Positions 1-7,863 of a stretch of DNA of 64,000 nucleotides are shown here, piece after piece. Position 1 is the stretch's first letter. The number at the start of each line of letters is the position of its first letter. The position numbers and the translations under genes were made by a program. Origin of the DNA: Rossellomorea sp. SC111 (GTDB lineage: Bacteria; Bacillota; Bacilli; Bacillales; Bacillaceae_B); assembly GCF_024733565.1 (NCBI RefSeq), contig NZ_JANIOC010000005.1, positions 225,145-289,144 on the forward strand, written 5' to 3'. The notes below the pieces were generated by a model. It was not told where the DNA came from, ran no database searches, and worked only from the letters and a program-made list of their open reading frames with translations.

Positions 1-417
1 AATCATTCTCAAGCAGAAGAAACCCTTAAGCAGGCAATCGAACTTCGGGAAGTGCTGTATCGAATGTTCAAGAGCATCTCAAAGAAAAACTCACCGAACG
101 AACAGGATCTGGCGCGCTTCAATGACTATGTCAGCCATTTTTTTCAATCGTTGCAAGTCATCCCGGATGAGGATCAATTCACTTTGAAGTTCAAACAAAC
201 TGAGAAAAAGCTGGACACCATGCTGCCTCCCATTCTGCAATCAGCTGTAGATTTACTCATTTCAAAAAACGAGTTGGAGAGGGTCAAACAGTGTGAGGGA
301 GACCCCTGCGGCTGGTTATTTTTCGATACTAGCCGGAATAAAAGTCGCCGCTGGTGTTCCATGGCGGATTGTGGAAATCGGGCGAAGGTGCGGCGGTTTT
401 ATCAGAAAGAGAAGTGA
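1..417 (+). CDS. CGNR zinc-finger protein, C-terminal part (cut by window start)
   Basis: The reading frame is open from base 1, so the start lies outside the window; a GTG at 52 is internal. The last 45 codons carry the CGNR zinc-finger signature: CEGDPCGW, then FDTSRNKSRRWCSM and CGNR. This is the C-terminal module of ABATE/CGNR (DUF1470) proteins, thought to be stress-linked nucleic-acid-binding regulators. Cysteines pair as CxxxxC and WCSMxxCGNR. The stop TGA is at 415-417, 4 bases before the next gene, so the two may be co-transcribed. Family assignment is firm; the biological role is unknown. Confidence 0.85.
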   Translation, partial: NHSQAEETLKQAIELREVLYRMFKSISKKNSPNEQDLARFNDYVSHFFQSLQVIPDEDQFTLKFKQTEKKLDTMLPPILQSAVDLLISKNELERVKQCEGDPCGWLFFDTSRNKSRRWCSMADCGNRAKVRRFYQKEK

Positions 418-421
418 CTAT

Positions 422-889
422 ATGCCGTCACTTATAGATAGACAAACATTGGAGCGTGTAGATATGACTCCCACAAAAAAAGCTTATGGCTACGTAACTA
501 GAATAAAAGATCGAAGGCAGCAAGTATTGGTATTTCGGCACAAGAATTTACCTGACGCAGGTATCCAGATACCTAAAGGTACAGTAAAAGAAGATGAAGA
601 CACGTATAGCGCAGTAATAAGAGAAATAAAAGAGGAAACTGGGATTCAAAGATTTGAAGTGGAAAAATTGATAACAGAAGACTATTGGGAAAATGATGAT
701 GGTGCTATGCATATTAGGTATTTTTATAAGATCCTTTGTAATGAACGTAATGATGAGTGGGAGTACAACCCAACTGGTGGAGGAGAAGAAGAAGGACTTA
801 CCTTTCAGTTTTTTTGGATAACATCTATTGAGGAAGTTGAGCTAATAAGAGGTCACGCAGACTATTTGAAGCTGATTTTTGATGAATAA
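422..889 (+). CDS. NUDIX hydrolase
   Basis: A 155-residue protein with a complete Nudix box at about residues 53-75: G, five residues, E, seven residues, then REIKEETGI. It should hydrolyse a nucleoside diphosphate linked to another group, using Mg2+ held by the REIKEE glutamates; the substrate cannot be told. The frame is open further upstream into the CGNR gene, but ATG 422 directly follows that gene. ATG 464 is an alternative with a better spaced GGAG at 451-454. A terminator follows at 914-944. Confidence 0.85.
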   Translation: MPSLIDRQTLERVDMTPTKKAYGYVTRIKDRRQQVLVFRHKNLPDAGIQIPKGTVKEDEDTYSAVIREIKEETGIQRFEVEKLITEDYWENDDGAMHIRYFYKILCNERNDEWEYNPTGGGEEEGLTFQFFWITSIEEVELIRGHADYLKLIFDE

Positions 890-913
890 GAAGTGAATCA
901 TACCGATGCAAGT

Positions 914-944
914 GGGCTTATCCAAAACAGGGTAAGTCCTTTTT
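914..944 (+). terminator. Rho-independent terminator after the Nudix gene
   Basis: A 10-bp stem (914-923 with 930-939, two G-U pairs), loop AAAACA, followed by a short T run at 940-944. Confidence 0.75.
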
Positions 945-1050
945 ATATTTTCCATAAAAGAGAAACTGGGAAGGGAATAATGAGTATTTGTTATAGCTCA
1001 TTAAAAAATATGGATTCAGAATGAGATATTTTGAAAATTCAAATCTCTAA

Positions 1051-1078
1051 TTGCTAAAATAACCCAGTTTGTTATAAT
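1051..1078 (+). promoter_or_regulatory. Sigma-A-type promoter of the leader unit
   Basis: TTGCTA at 1051-1056, 16-base spacer, perfect TATAAT at 1073-1078. Transcription would start near 1085, just ahead of a small ORF with a strong ribosome binding site at 1104-1110. Confidence 0.6.
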
Positions 1079-1119
1079 TAAATAGGAAGAAAATTGTTTA
1101 GTGAAGGAGGTTGTAAATC

Positions 1120-1188
1120 GTGCGTTCAATGAAACTTCATACCAGAACCATTACATTTACGATGTCCAAACCTTCTTATCGCATATAG
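1120..1188 (+). CDS. 22-codon small ORF, possible leader peptide
   Basis: GTG at 1120 is preceded by a near-perfect Shine-Dalgarno AAGGAGG (1104-1110, 9-base spacing), much stronger than that of most neighbours. The predicted peptide begins MRSMKLHTRT and ends SKPSYRI; it is basic (four R, two K), and has no signal peptide or membrane segment. It lies between a good promoter (1051-1078) and an intrinsic terminator (1224-1255), with the DUF2785 gene next. That is the usual layout of a transcription-attenuation leader. I do not recognise the peptide; it may instead be an independent small protein. Confidence 0.45.
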   Translation: MRSMKLHTRTITFTMSKPSYRI

Positions 1189-1223
1189 TGAATCCTGAGA
1201 TTTCTTAATCTTATTAGTATGTG

Positions 1224-1255
1224 GGGACTATCGTTTATTGATAGTCTCTTTTTTT
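1224..1255 (+). terminator. Intrinsic terminator or attenuator between small ORF and DUF2785 gene
   Basis: Stem 1224-1232 with 1240-1248 (core GACTATC/GATAGTC), 7-base loop, then a run of seven T at 1249-1255. The 5' arm ACTAT could alternatively pair with ATAGT at 1184-1190 at the end of the small ORF, a weak 5-bp antiterminator candidate. Confidence 0.7.
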
Positions 1256-1301
1256 ATTAGGAAGAGAGCAATTGAATGAAGATCATTAGGGGGAAATGAA
1301 G

Positions 1302-2156
1302 ATGGTGGATTTTCGATCAACTGAGTTGGTAATGGAAGAACATGAACTAAAAAAATACTTACAAGAATATAAGAGCGGACAGAAATCATGGGACGTAGAG
1401 AATCATGTTGGTCTTGTTAAATCCATGATGCATTTTATCGGATCTACGGATAGTGAGCTTAGGGATAAATTAATCTACAACACCTTTTTTCACTTAACCT
1501 TAGACAACCAATTGGAGCATGATTTATTGAGTGATCTGTTGGATTACAGTTTAAGTGACGACATGTTATTCAAAGGGATTGGTGAAAATGGCACGGATAC
1601 CGTGTTTACAAGGGCGTTTAGTTCACTTGTCATCGCCGTTATTTTATACAAGGATAATGAGGATGATTTTCTCCCACGAGACGCTGTCTATAAAACAAAA
1701 GATCACTTAATCAACTATATCAACTCGGAAAATGACCTGAGGGGCTTTGTCCCCGTGAAAGGCTGGGCACATAGTATAGCCCATGTGGCTGACGCGTTTG
1801 ACGAATTGATCCTCAATAAAAAAATTGAACAGAAAGATTACATAGACATGTTACCTCCACTTTGGGAGAAGATCCTTGTATCTGAGAGTGTCTATGTTCA
1901 TGGTGAAGACGAGAGAATGGTAACACCGATACTCGCCATGTTAGAAAAGGGATTGGACCTAGTGGAAATAGAGCACTTACTAAAAGGAGTACCCGCTGAA
2001 CTGAAACGAAGGAAAGAACAAATGAATGAAGAGAATTATTGGTTTTTAGAAGCGAACTGTAAGACATTTCTAAAAAGCTTGTACGTAAAGATAAGTTCAC
2101 ATGAAGATTTGATTTCTCTTCGTCGGAGTATTGAGGTGTGCTTATCTGAATTGTAG
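1302..2156 (+). CDS. DUF2785 family protein
   Basis: About 284 residues, mostly alpha-helical and acidic, soluble, without signal peptide. The central part (GWAHSIAHVADAFDEL) and overall layout match my memory of DUF2785 proteins of Bacillus, whose function is unknown. ATG 1302 is chosen because AGGGGG at 1288-1293 is spaced 8 bases from it; ATG 1296 is only 2 bases away from that site. The gene sits downstream of a promoter, small ORF and terminator, so its expression may depend on read-through. The next ORF begins 12 bases after its stop, so the two are probably co-transcribed. Confidence 0.7.
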   Translation: MVDFRSTELVMEEHELKKYLQEYKSGQKSWDVENHVGLVKSMMHFIGSTDSELRDKLIYNTFFHLTLDNQLEHDLLSDLLDYSLSDDMLFKGIGENGTDTVFTRAFSSLVIAVILYKDNEDDFLPRDAVYKTKDHLINYINSENDLRGFVPVKGWAHSIAHVADAFDELILNKKIEQKDYIDMLPPLWEKILVSESVYVHGEDERMVTPILAMLEKGLDLVEIEHLLKGVPAELKRRKEQMNEENYWFLEANCKTFLKSLYVKISSHEDLISLRRSIEVCLSEL

Positions 2157-2168
2157 AGGAGGCAGGGG

Positions 2169-2456
2169 ATGAAGAAGAATAAAATGGTCAGAGAATTCGT
2201 TGATTCCGAATTCAAAGTAGAAGAGGGTTACGAAGATATTATAGAATTATCCCGGGCGTGTAAGTATTCGAACTGCACTCATTTAACCGAGGAAGACTGT
2301 GCGGTTCAAAGAGCCATTGATGAAGGAAATCTTTCAGAAGAAAGATTTAACGCCTTTTTTAAAGATAAAAACGAAGCAGAATATGTCACTAAACAAAAGA
2401 ATAAAACCAAGGCCATCGAGTATATGAAGAAAAGAGATTTATTTAAAAGATCTTAG
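2169..2456 (+). pseudogene. Orphan C-terminal zinc domain of an RsgA-type GTPase
   Basis: The 95-residue product matches only the C-terminal end of ribosome-assembly GTPase RsgA. It has the zinc motif C31, C36, H38, C44 (C-x4-C-x-H-x5-C) followed by AVQRAIDEGNLSEERF, as in that family. VREF near residue 7 resembles the GMREF that follows the G3 motif in full-length RsgA (300-350 residues). The OB fold and the circularly permuted GTPase domain are absent upstream. It has its own ribosome binding site (GAGGAGG, 2156-2162). It may be a decayed duplicate or a stand-alone domain kept for another use. Confidence 0.7.
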
Positions 2457-2491
2457 ATCAAAGTTGCTTAGTTGAAAAAGGAAGTGAAGCT

Positions 2492-3016
2492 ATGTTGAAG
2501 ATGCCAGAAACAAACGAATATCCCCCATATTATATGGGATATGTAAACAATGTCCCGGATGGAGAACTGCTCCAGATACTCGAAGATCAGCAAAAGGAAA
2601 CCAAGAAATTGTTGAAAGACTTAAGTGAGGAAGCCGCAGAATACAAGTATGCTCCGGGAAAATGGACCATCAAGGAAGTCCTCGGCCACATAACCGACAC
2701 GGAGCGAATAATGTGCTATCGTCTTCTCAGTATTGCCAGGGGAGAAAAGGGTATGCTGCCTGGATATCATGATGATGAGTATGTGAAAAGAGGACAGTTC
2801 AATCGTTTTTCACTATCGGACCTTTTACATCATCAAGCCCTTGTTCGCCAACACACCATTCTTCTTCTAAGCAGCATGGATGAAGAATCGTTGCTCCAAC
2901 GAGGAAATGCAAACGGCTCAGAGGTGACAGCCCGTGCGATTGCTTACATTATCGCGGGGCATGAAAATCACCATCGAAAGTTGATTAAGGAGCGGTATTT
3001 GAGTTCGGACCATTAA
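2492..3016 (+). CDS. DinB family protein (putative metal-dependent thiol transferase or hydrolase)
   Basis: A 174-residue four-helix-bundle protein. The DinB/YfiT metal-binding histidines appear as GHITDTER in the middle and GHENHHR near the end. WTIKEVLGHI is the usual second-helix signature. Members use bacillithiol or bind metal; the substrate here is unknown. A ribosome binding site (AAGGAAG, about 2478) precedes ATG 2492. It is one of three DinB domains in the window (also 47556 and the fusion at 53551). Confidence 0.8.
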   Translation: MLKMPETNEYPPYYMGYVNNVPDGELLQILEDQQKETKKLLKDLSEEAAEYKYAPGKWTIKEVLGHITDTERIMCYRLLSIARGEKGMLPGYHDDEYVKRGQFNRFSLSDLLHHQALVRQHTILLLSSMDEESLLQRGNANGSEVTARAIAYIIAGHENHHRKLIKERYLSSDH

Positions 3017-3088
3017 TTTGAGTTTAGTCGAGCGTCTCTATCCAGATAATTATATAGCAGTTTTTGTTATAAGAAAGGATGAAACCCA

Positions 3089-3919
3089 ATGATTTTAGAG
3101 CTTGACCCGACTGAATTTAATAAATGCAAACCATTATTAGTTCAGAGGGGACTCTTGGAATCCAAAGCCGCCATTGAAGGTATGTATTCCGACCGCATAT
3201 TTGTGGATGATCAATTGTCTCCTGCATCTGGATTCATATGGCTGGGAAGTAATAATGGTTTTATCTTTATTGGAAACGAAGAAAACGCAGGATTTAATAG
3301 TCAGCTTAACCATCATTTCAATACAGTCATCAAACCAGACGCCAACAGAATGGGTTTAACAGGTTTTGAAGCGATAGGAGATCATCCAAAGTGGAATAAG
3401 ACGATCAACAACATATTTGGTGAAAACTTGAAAGGATACAATCAAAAAGTTTACGAATTACAAAAGGATCATTATATCCAGAAACATGAACCTCTTTTAG
3501 AACAAGGATATGAAACTGTTAAAATCACAAAAAATACTTTGGAAAACAACGGTTACGAAACATATCGTAATATTGAATTTTTACAATCGAAAGTCTTAGA
3601 GTTTTGGGCGTCATTTGAAAAGTTCTTAGATCATGGTGTCGGGTATATGGTGGTTTTTGAAAATGAAATTGTAAGCGTTTGTTTCTCAGGAGTAGTAGCT
3701 GGAAATGTGCATGGCATTGACATTGAGACGATACCACATCATCAAGGGAAAAAGCTTGCACAGAAGGTAGCGCATGCTTTTGTTCAAGATTGTTTAGAGA
3801 ATGAGATTATTCCGTATTGGGATTGTATGGAGATTAATGAACCTTCTGTATCAGTTGCAGAAAAGTTAGGGTTTCGGAATAAGCATAATTATATGTGGTA
3901 TCGTGTCCCGTTTGAATGA
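3089..3919 (+). CDS. GNAT family acetyltransferase (PF12746-like)
   Basis: A 276-residue protein of the two-domain GNAT_acetyltran type found in Bacillus. The N-terminal half is a degenerate GNAT fold. The C-terminal half has the acetyl-CoA loop region (GIDIETIPHHQGKKLAQKVAHAFV) and the late strand EPSVSVAEKLGF. The acceptor cannot be predicted. GAAAGGATG (3073-3081) precedes ATG 3089. No partner gene is evident; 170 bases of non-coding DNA and a broken small ORF follow. Confidence 0.75.
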   Translation: MILELDPTEFNKCKPLLVQRGLLESKAAIEGMYSDRIFVDDQLSPASGFIWLGSNNGFIFIGNEENAGFNSQLNHHFNTVIKPDANRMGLTGFEAIGDHPKWNKTINNIFGENLKGYNQKVYELQKDHYIQKHEPLLEQGYETVKITKNTLENNGYETYRNIEFLQSKVLEFWASFEKFLDHGVGYMVVFENEIVSVCFSGVVAGNVHGIDIETIPHHQGKKLAQKVAHAFVQDCLENEIIPYWDCMEINEPSVSVAEKLGFRNKHNYMWYRVPFE

Positions 3920-4055
3920 ATTTCTTTATGAAGGACCCTTTCCTATCTGCGTTTATGTTCAGGTCCTTTGATTAAGATAATAGCAGTATTTTTTACTTCG
4001 ATTTTTTAGAGTAGGTAACAGGGACGAGAGGAAAAAGAAATGAAGGGGGAATGTT

Positions 4056-4298
4056 ATGAATGTATATATGCAAAAGTGGGAGAAAACGAGGAGAGGAGGA
4101 AAGTTTAAATATATCCTATTTCAGTAATTAATGACGGGCGGCGCTTGTTTTCTAACTTTCATGTTGTTTAAGGTGGTCTTTAATACCGAATCACCAGTAG
4201 GCGTGTTGATTTATCAATCTATCATAATCGGCTTAGTAATATCGATTATTTCCTGGATAGTAAATGAGAAAAGGTATAAAAAGTATCTAAAGAAGTAA
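4056..4298 (+). pseudogene. Small membrane protein gene interrupted by an in-frame TAA
   Basis: From ATG 4056, with ribosome binding site AGGGGGA at 4044-4050, the frame reads 23 codons, meets TAA at 4125-4127, and continues open in the same frame for 56 codons to TAA 4296-4298. Without the internal stop it would give about 79 residues. These include two hydrophobic stretches (ACFLTFMLF and GVLIYQSIIIGLVISIISWIV) and a basic tail KRYKKYLKK. This fits a two-helix membrane protein inactivated by one nonsense change. The second part could be re-initiated at ATG 4131. I do not recognise the family. Confidence 0.55.
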
Positions 4299-4350
4299 TA
4301 GAGGCGGTAATATTACTTAGGTATGCTTAACTCGAAAGGGGGACGTTTCC

Positions 4351-4626
4351 ATGTGGTGGCAGTACTATGGGGATGCAGTGATTGCAGTATCAGTGTTGAC
4401 AGCAATATTGATTCTGAGTTCGATTCATTTCTTCATGGCGAAAAGTAAAAGAGGGTTCATTCTTCCCTTATCCATATCCATTATAGGCTATATATCCTTT
4501 GTAACAGGTATCGTCTTTATTAGAGGATTTGAAGGATTAGGGTTCATGGTATATGGGGTGATCATTATGGGGATTGGTCTCTTATATTATCTGGGTGTCG
4601 GAGTCTATAGGAAGATTAGATATTAA
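4351..4626 (+). CDS. Small integral membrane protein (YesK-like)
   Basis: A 91-residue, very hydrophobic product with three predicted membrane helices (about residues 9-30, 36-57 and 63-84) separated by short basic loops. The pattern resembles small YesK-type proteins of Bacillus, but this is a weak recollection rather than a motif match. The ribosome binding site AAAGGGGGA ends near 4343, well placed for ATG 4351. The preceding broken ORF also encodes a small membrane protein. Function unknown. Confidence 0.55.
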   Translation: MWWQYYGDAVIAVSVLTAILILSSIHFFMAKSKRGFILPLSISIIGYISFVTGIVFIRGFEGLGFMVYGVIIMGIGLLYYLGVGVYRKIRY

Positions 4627-4694
4627 TAACAATATGGGGTATAGCTGAATCGCTTAACAAGCATCAGCCTACATAATAATAAGGGGTGAAGCCA

Positions 4695-5180
4695 TTGTTG
4701 ACCACAGAAAGATGCGAATTACATAGGTTAAAGGAAAGTGACTCTCACCATATCAAAAAATTATACGACAACGAGCAGGTACGAAAATATTTAGGTGGAA
4801 CCGTTAAGGAAGAATCATTTAAACAGCGATTTCATGAAATGATCCATTCACCCAATAAGGAACATCATTGGACTATTTTCAATAAAAGTTCCAAGAAATT
4901 TATCGGCCTGGTCTTCCTTGATACCTATCATGACGGAATTCACACTGAAATCGGTTATCAATTGTTACCTGAATTCTGGGAGAGGGGCATCGGCAGAGAA
5001 GTCATTAATAAGGTATTGCATTATGGGATTCATACCATGGAATTAGACAAAGTCATGGCCGAAACACAGTCACAAAATAAGGCGTCTTGCAAACTATTAC
5101 TGTCAGTAGGGATGAAGTTGGAGAAGAAGATTCAACGCTTTGGGAATGAACAATCCGTTTTTGCCATTTTGGGTTCTTGA
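4695..5180 (+). CDS. GNAT family N-acetyltransferase (RimJ/RimL-like)
   Basis: A GNAT of about 161 residues. It opens with the usual LTTERCELHRL strand and has TEIGYQLLPEFWERGIGREVINKVL, the acetyl-CoA pyrophosphate loop (here ERGIGRE), then the SQNKASCKLLLSVGM segment. It resembles the RimJ/RimL and spermidine acetyltransferase subgroup. TTG 4695 is preferred because AAGGGG (4681-4686) lies 8 bases upstream and homologues start at this point. GTG 4686 overlaps that site. Acceptor unknown. Confidence 0.8.
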   Translation: MLTTERCELHRLKESDSHHIKKLYDNEQVRKYLGGTVKEESFKQRFHEMIHSPNKEHHWTIFNKSSKKFIGLVFLDTYHDGIHTEIGYQLLPEFWERGIGREVINKVLHYGIHTMELDKVMAETQSQNKASCKLLLSVGMKLEKKIQRFGNEQSVFAILGS

Positions 5181-5217
5181 TTACATATGAATACTTAAGA
5201 AAATAGTAGGTGAAAGC

Positions 5218-5898
5218 ATGAGTTTATTAAAAGGTAAAAAGATCCTGATAACAAGCGGAGGCACGCTCGAGAAATGGGATACGGTTAGGGGACATACTAA
5301 TTTAGCAAAAGGGACAATGGGGTGTTATTTAGCGGAAGAAGCGTTGAGCCATGAAGCAGAGGTCATTTACTTACACGGCTATTTTGCAAAGCTTCCTGAA
5401 AACCATGGGAACATGCGATTGATACAATTTGAGGGCATTGAAGATTTAGGTGAGAAAATCAAATCGATTGTACAATCTGAGCCTATTGATGTGGTGATCA
5501 TGGCAGCTGCCGGATCGGATTGGGTAGTCGATAAAATATTGGACCAACGAGGGAATCCGATTTTGGAGACAGGAAAAATTACGAGTGATGAACCCCCGAT
5601 CATTCATTTTAAAAAGGCCCCAAAAGTATTATCAAAAATAAAAAAATGGAATCCAAACGTCCTACTTGTCGGATTTAAATTAGAGCATACAGATGATCAT
5701 GAGTACTTATTCGAACGGGCTAACCTTCGGATGGAGACGTCCAATGCAACATTCATGGTTGCGAATAAAACGGGGTCTCTCTATGGTGAAAATGCAGAGC
5801 ATTTTATTGTTTCAAAATGTCAGCCTCCCCAAACGTACATAAGTAAAAAAGATACAGCAGAGGGGTTAATGGGGTTACTTGCAGGTCGTGTAAACTAA
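5218..5898 (+). CDS. CoaB-like phosphopantothenoylcysteine synthetase domain protein
   Basis: A 226-residue DFP/CoaB-fold protein. ITSGGTLEKWDTVRGHTN near the N-terminus matches the nucleotide-binding entry of stand-alone CoaB (phosphopantothenate-cysteine ligase). VIMAAAGSDW and VLLVGFKLE are further family signatures. Bacillus normally carries a fused CoaBC near the replication genes, so this would be an extra stand-alone copy or a paralogue with another acid/amine substrate. The ribosome binding site before ATG 5218 is weak (GGTGAAAG). The gene appears monocistronic. Confidence 0.7.
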   Translation: MSLLKGKKILITSGGTLEKWDTVRGHTNLAKGTMGCYLAEEALSHEAEVIYLHGYFAKLPENHGNMRLIQFEGIEDLGEKIKSIVQSEPIDVVIMAAAGSDWVVDKILDQRGNPILETGKITSDEPPIIHFKKAPKVLSKIKKWNPNVLLVGFKLEHTDDHEYLFERANLRMETSNATFMVANKTGSLYGENAEHFIVSKCQPPQTYISKKDTAEGLMGLLAGRVN

Positions 5899-6000
5899 AT
5901 AATAAGTTATATTCATAAGAAAGTGAATATTGCCATAAGTAAAAAGGTTTGAAATAATGGTTATTTTTGGAAGATGATTCTTTACTGAAAGGCGGATACG

Positions 6001-6345
6001 ATGAAACAACGATCAACCAACATTTCTCTCATCAGTTTAGGTGTATGTATTTTAACTGGGGCATGGATGATTTCGAATGCCTTACAAAAAAGTGACTCTC
6101 ACAATACAGATGATCAGGTTACAGTAAATATGAATTCAACAGAGGAACCTCAATTATTGAGTTCAATGGAATTACAAAAATATTTAGGCATAAGCGACGA
6201 AGAATTAGGAAAAATTTATCCTAAAACAGAAGATGGCGTTGTTACAAGTAATATTCCTTACATAAAAATCGGATATGAGTACTACTTTCCTGTCAAAGCG
6301 ATTGATCGATGGTTAGAGGAGACGGAAGGTAAAACCTTTCAGTGA
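6001..6345 (+). CDS. Membrane-anchored protein with excisionase-like HTH domain
   Basis: A 114-residue protein with one N-terminal membrane segment (about residues 8-26) and a short polar linker. The C-terminal domain (MELQKYLGISDEELGKIYP ... IPYIKIGYEYYFPVKAIDRWLEE) looks like a MerR/excisionase-type helix-turn-helix (HTH_17). The order suggests that the DNA-binding-like fold sits outside the membrane, if the N-terminus is cytoplasmic, and so may no longer bind DNA. Similar proteins occur in Bacillus. A ribosome binding site AAAGGCGG (5988-5995) precedes ATG 6001. Confidence 0.7.
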   Translation: MKQRSTNISLISLGVCILTGAWMISNALQKSDSHNTDDQVTVNMNSTEEPQLLSSMELQKYLGISDEELGKIYPKTEDGVVTSNIPYIKIGYEYYFPVKAIDRWLEETEGKTFQ

Positions 6346-6362
6346 CACTGGGCTCATTAAAC

Positions 6363-6410
6363 AGCTGAAGGTTATTTCAATGAGATTCAGCTTTTCACAT
6401 TTTTTTAAAG
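6363..6410 (+). terminator. Probable terminator after the HTH membrane protein
   Basis: AGCTGAA (6363-6369) pairs with TTCAGCT (6386-6392), followed by TTTTCACATTTTTTT. The stem is short, so this is tentative. Confidence 0.45.
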
Positions 6411-6423
6411 GGGGAATGAGATT

Positions 6424-6729
6424 TTGCAGCACTGCGAGAATTGTCATACCCAATTCCAATGGAAAAAGGTCTACCGCTATTTATGGGGGCCAATCATAAA
6501 ACCGTTCCGCTGTCATGCATGCAATCAAGAGCACTTGATAACGATGAAGGCTAGGTTCATGCTTAGTCTGTTGTATTTACCGACGACACTCTTTCTCCTG
6601 TTCCTTCCTCCATTCCAAAACATTTTATTGAATCTTGGAATTGGAATTCTATTACTACTTATCAGCTCCCTTTTGAGTCCATTCGTAGTGAGGTTCAAAC
6701 TTGATTATACCAATGAATCAAGATTTTGA
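6424..6729 (+). CDS. Small membrane protein with CxxC...CxxC zinc ribbon
   Basis: A 101-residue protein with a TTG start (6424) after AAAGGGGGAATGAG. An N-terminal zinc-ribbon pattern (C4xxC7 and C30xxC33) is followed by two hydrophobic helices (about 40-62 and 66-86). This is the cxxc_20_cxxc (TIGR04104) architecture found in Bacillus, of unknown function. A weak hairpin precedes it. The next gene, a lipoprotein, starts 21 bases after its stop, so the two may be co-transcribed. Confidence 0.7.
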   Translation: MQHCENCHTQFQWKKVYRYLWGPIIKPFRCHACNQEHLITMKARFMLSLLYLPTTLFLLFLPPFQNILLNLGIGILLLLISSLLSPFVVRFKLDYTNESRF

Positions 6730-6750
6730 CGGGGCTATGTCAAAGAAAGG

Positions 6751-7323
6751 ATGTTTACTATTAAAAAAGGTATTTTGTTATCTGTATTCACCCTCATCGC
6801 TATTTTGGCCGCATGTTCTGATAAGCCCACATTTGAAGAGTTCTTCCATAAAGAAATGAAGGAAAATGCAAAGGAATATGATAAGGAAGTGAATTATTCC
6901 TATTCTCTCATTCACAAAGAGGAAGAGGTCATCCAACCAAACGATGCAATTGCCGTATTTACAGAACATAATCCCCGGGGAGACCAAGTCTTTATCGCTT
7001 ATTTCAAACAAAAAGAGGGTCAATGGGAATGGAAGCAAACAAGGGGAGCTGAATGGGATACGCCTGTAAAATGGTCTGCCATGCATCAGAAATCGTATAT
7101 CTATTCCGGTGCAATCAGTGACTCTTCCATAAAGGAAGTATTTGCAGGGAGAAAGAAAGCCAAAATCATTGAGGTGGAAGGCGATAAACAATTTTGGTAT
7201 GCCGTCAGTGATAAAAAAGATGTCGAAGTGAAGATGGTCATGGAAGATGGAACGCAAGAGGCGGTTGAGGAATTAGATGATAAGATGCTGGAGGAATCGA
7301 CTGAGCGGTTTAATAAAAGGTGA
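6751..7323 (+). CDS. Lipoprotein of unknown function
   Basis: A 190-residue protein. Its start MFTIKKGILLSVFTLIAILA leads into a lipobox LAAC with the lipidated cysteine at residue 22. It is exported and anchored to the outer face of the membrane. The mature part is acidic and lysine-rich with no recognised catalytic motif. GAAAGG (6744-6749) lies too close to ATG 6751 to be ideal. It is 21 bases downstream of the zinc-ribbon protein. A GNAT follows within about 30 bases. Confidence 0.75.
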   Translation: MFTIKKGILLSVFTLIAILAACSDKPTFEEFFHKEMKENAKEYDKEVNYSYSLIHKEEEVIQPNDAIAVFTEHNPRGDQVFIAYFKQKEGQWEWKQTRGAEWDTPVKWSAMHQKSYIYSGAISDSSIKEVFAGRKKAKIIEVEGDKQFWYAVSDKKDVEVKMVMEDGTQEAVEELDDKMLEESTERFNKR

Positions 7324-7353
7324 AATATTAGTGCCATCATGGAGGAGAATAGA

Positions 7354-7824
7354 TTGAATATACATATCCGAGAAGCCACCAAAAACGATTACGATGCGGT
7401 TCATCGAATCCAAAGACAAGTGCACGAAATGCATACAGAGAAAAGACCAGATCATTACCGGATCGCAGACACCACGTTAGACCAGGAGTATTTTAACAGT
7501 TTAATAGATGGAGAAAACACGAAGGTATTCGTATTAGAAGAAGACCAGCCCATCGCCTATACCATCATCACGGTCAAGAATACCACTGAAAGACCGATTC
7601 TCATTCCTAAGAAAGTGGTCTATATGGACGACTTTGGTGTGGATCAGACGTTCAGAGGAAAAGGCTTGGGGAAAGTATTCTTCGGGAAAATAGTGGAGTA
7701 CGCAAAGACGATAGAGGCCGATTCACTGGAATTAGGTGTATGGGAGTTTAACGAAGATGCAATTAAATTCTATGAATCCATGAATTTAAAGACTAAATCA
7801 AGGCTGATGGAAATCCGTTTATAA
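7354..7824 (+). CDS. GNAT family N-acetyltransferase
   Basis: A GNAT of about 156 residues. IHIREATKNDYDAV is the first strand, VVYMDDFGVDQTFRGKGLGKVFFGKIVEYA carries the acetyl-CoA binding loop (RGKGLG), and EDAIKFYESMNLK closes the fold. TTG 7354 is preferred: GGAGGA (7340-7345) is 8 bases upstream and the protein would start MNIHIREAT, as family members do. ATG 7339 lies at the ribosome binding site itself. Acceptor unknown. Confidence 0.82.
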   Translation: MNIHIREATKNDYDAVHRIQRQVHEMHTEKRPDHYRIADTTLDQEYFNSLIDGENTKVFVLEEDQPIAYTIITVKNTTERPILIPKKVVYMDDFGVDQTFRGKGLGKVFFGKIVEYAKTIEADSLELGVWEFNEDAIKFYESMNLKTKSRLMEIRL

Positions 7825-7863
7825 GATTCTCACAGGCTTTCAGAATTAGGGAGGGACTTCAAA

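Noticed and set aside
5909..5930. Hairpin ATATTCA/TGAATAT after the CoaB-like gene as a terminator
   Set aside because: The stem is all but GC-free and no T run follows.
6778..7257. Minus-strand ORF of 159 codons
   Set aside because: Antisense to a lipoprotein gene with clear signal peptide and lipobox; the shadow has no ribosome binding site or motif.
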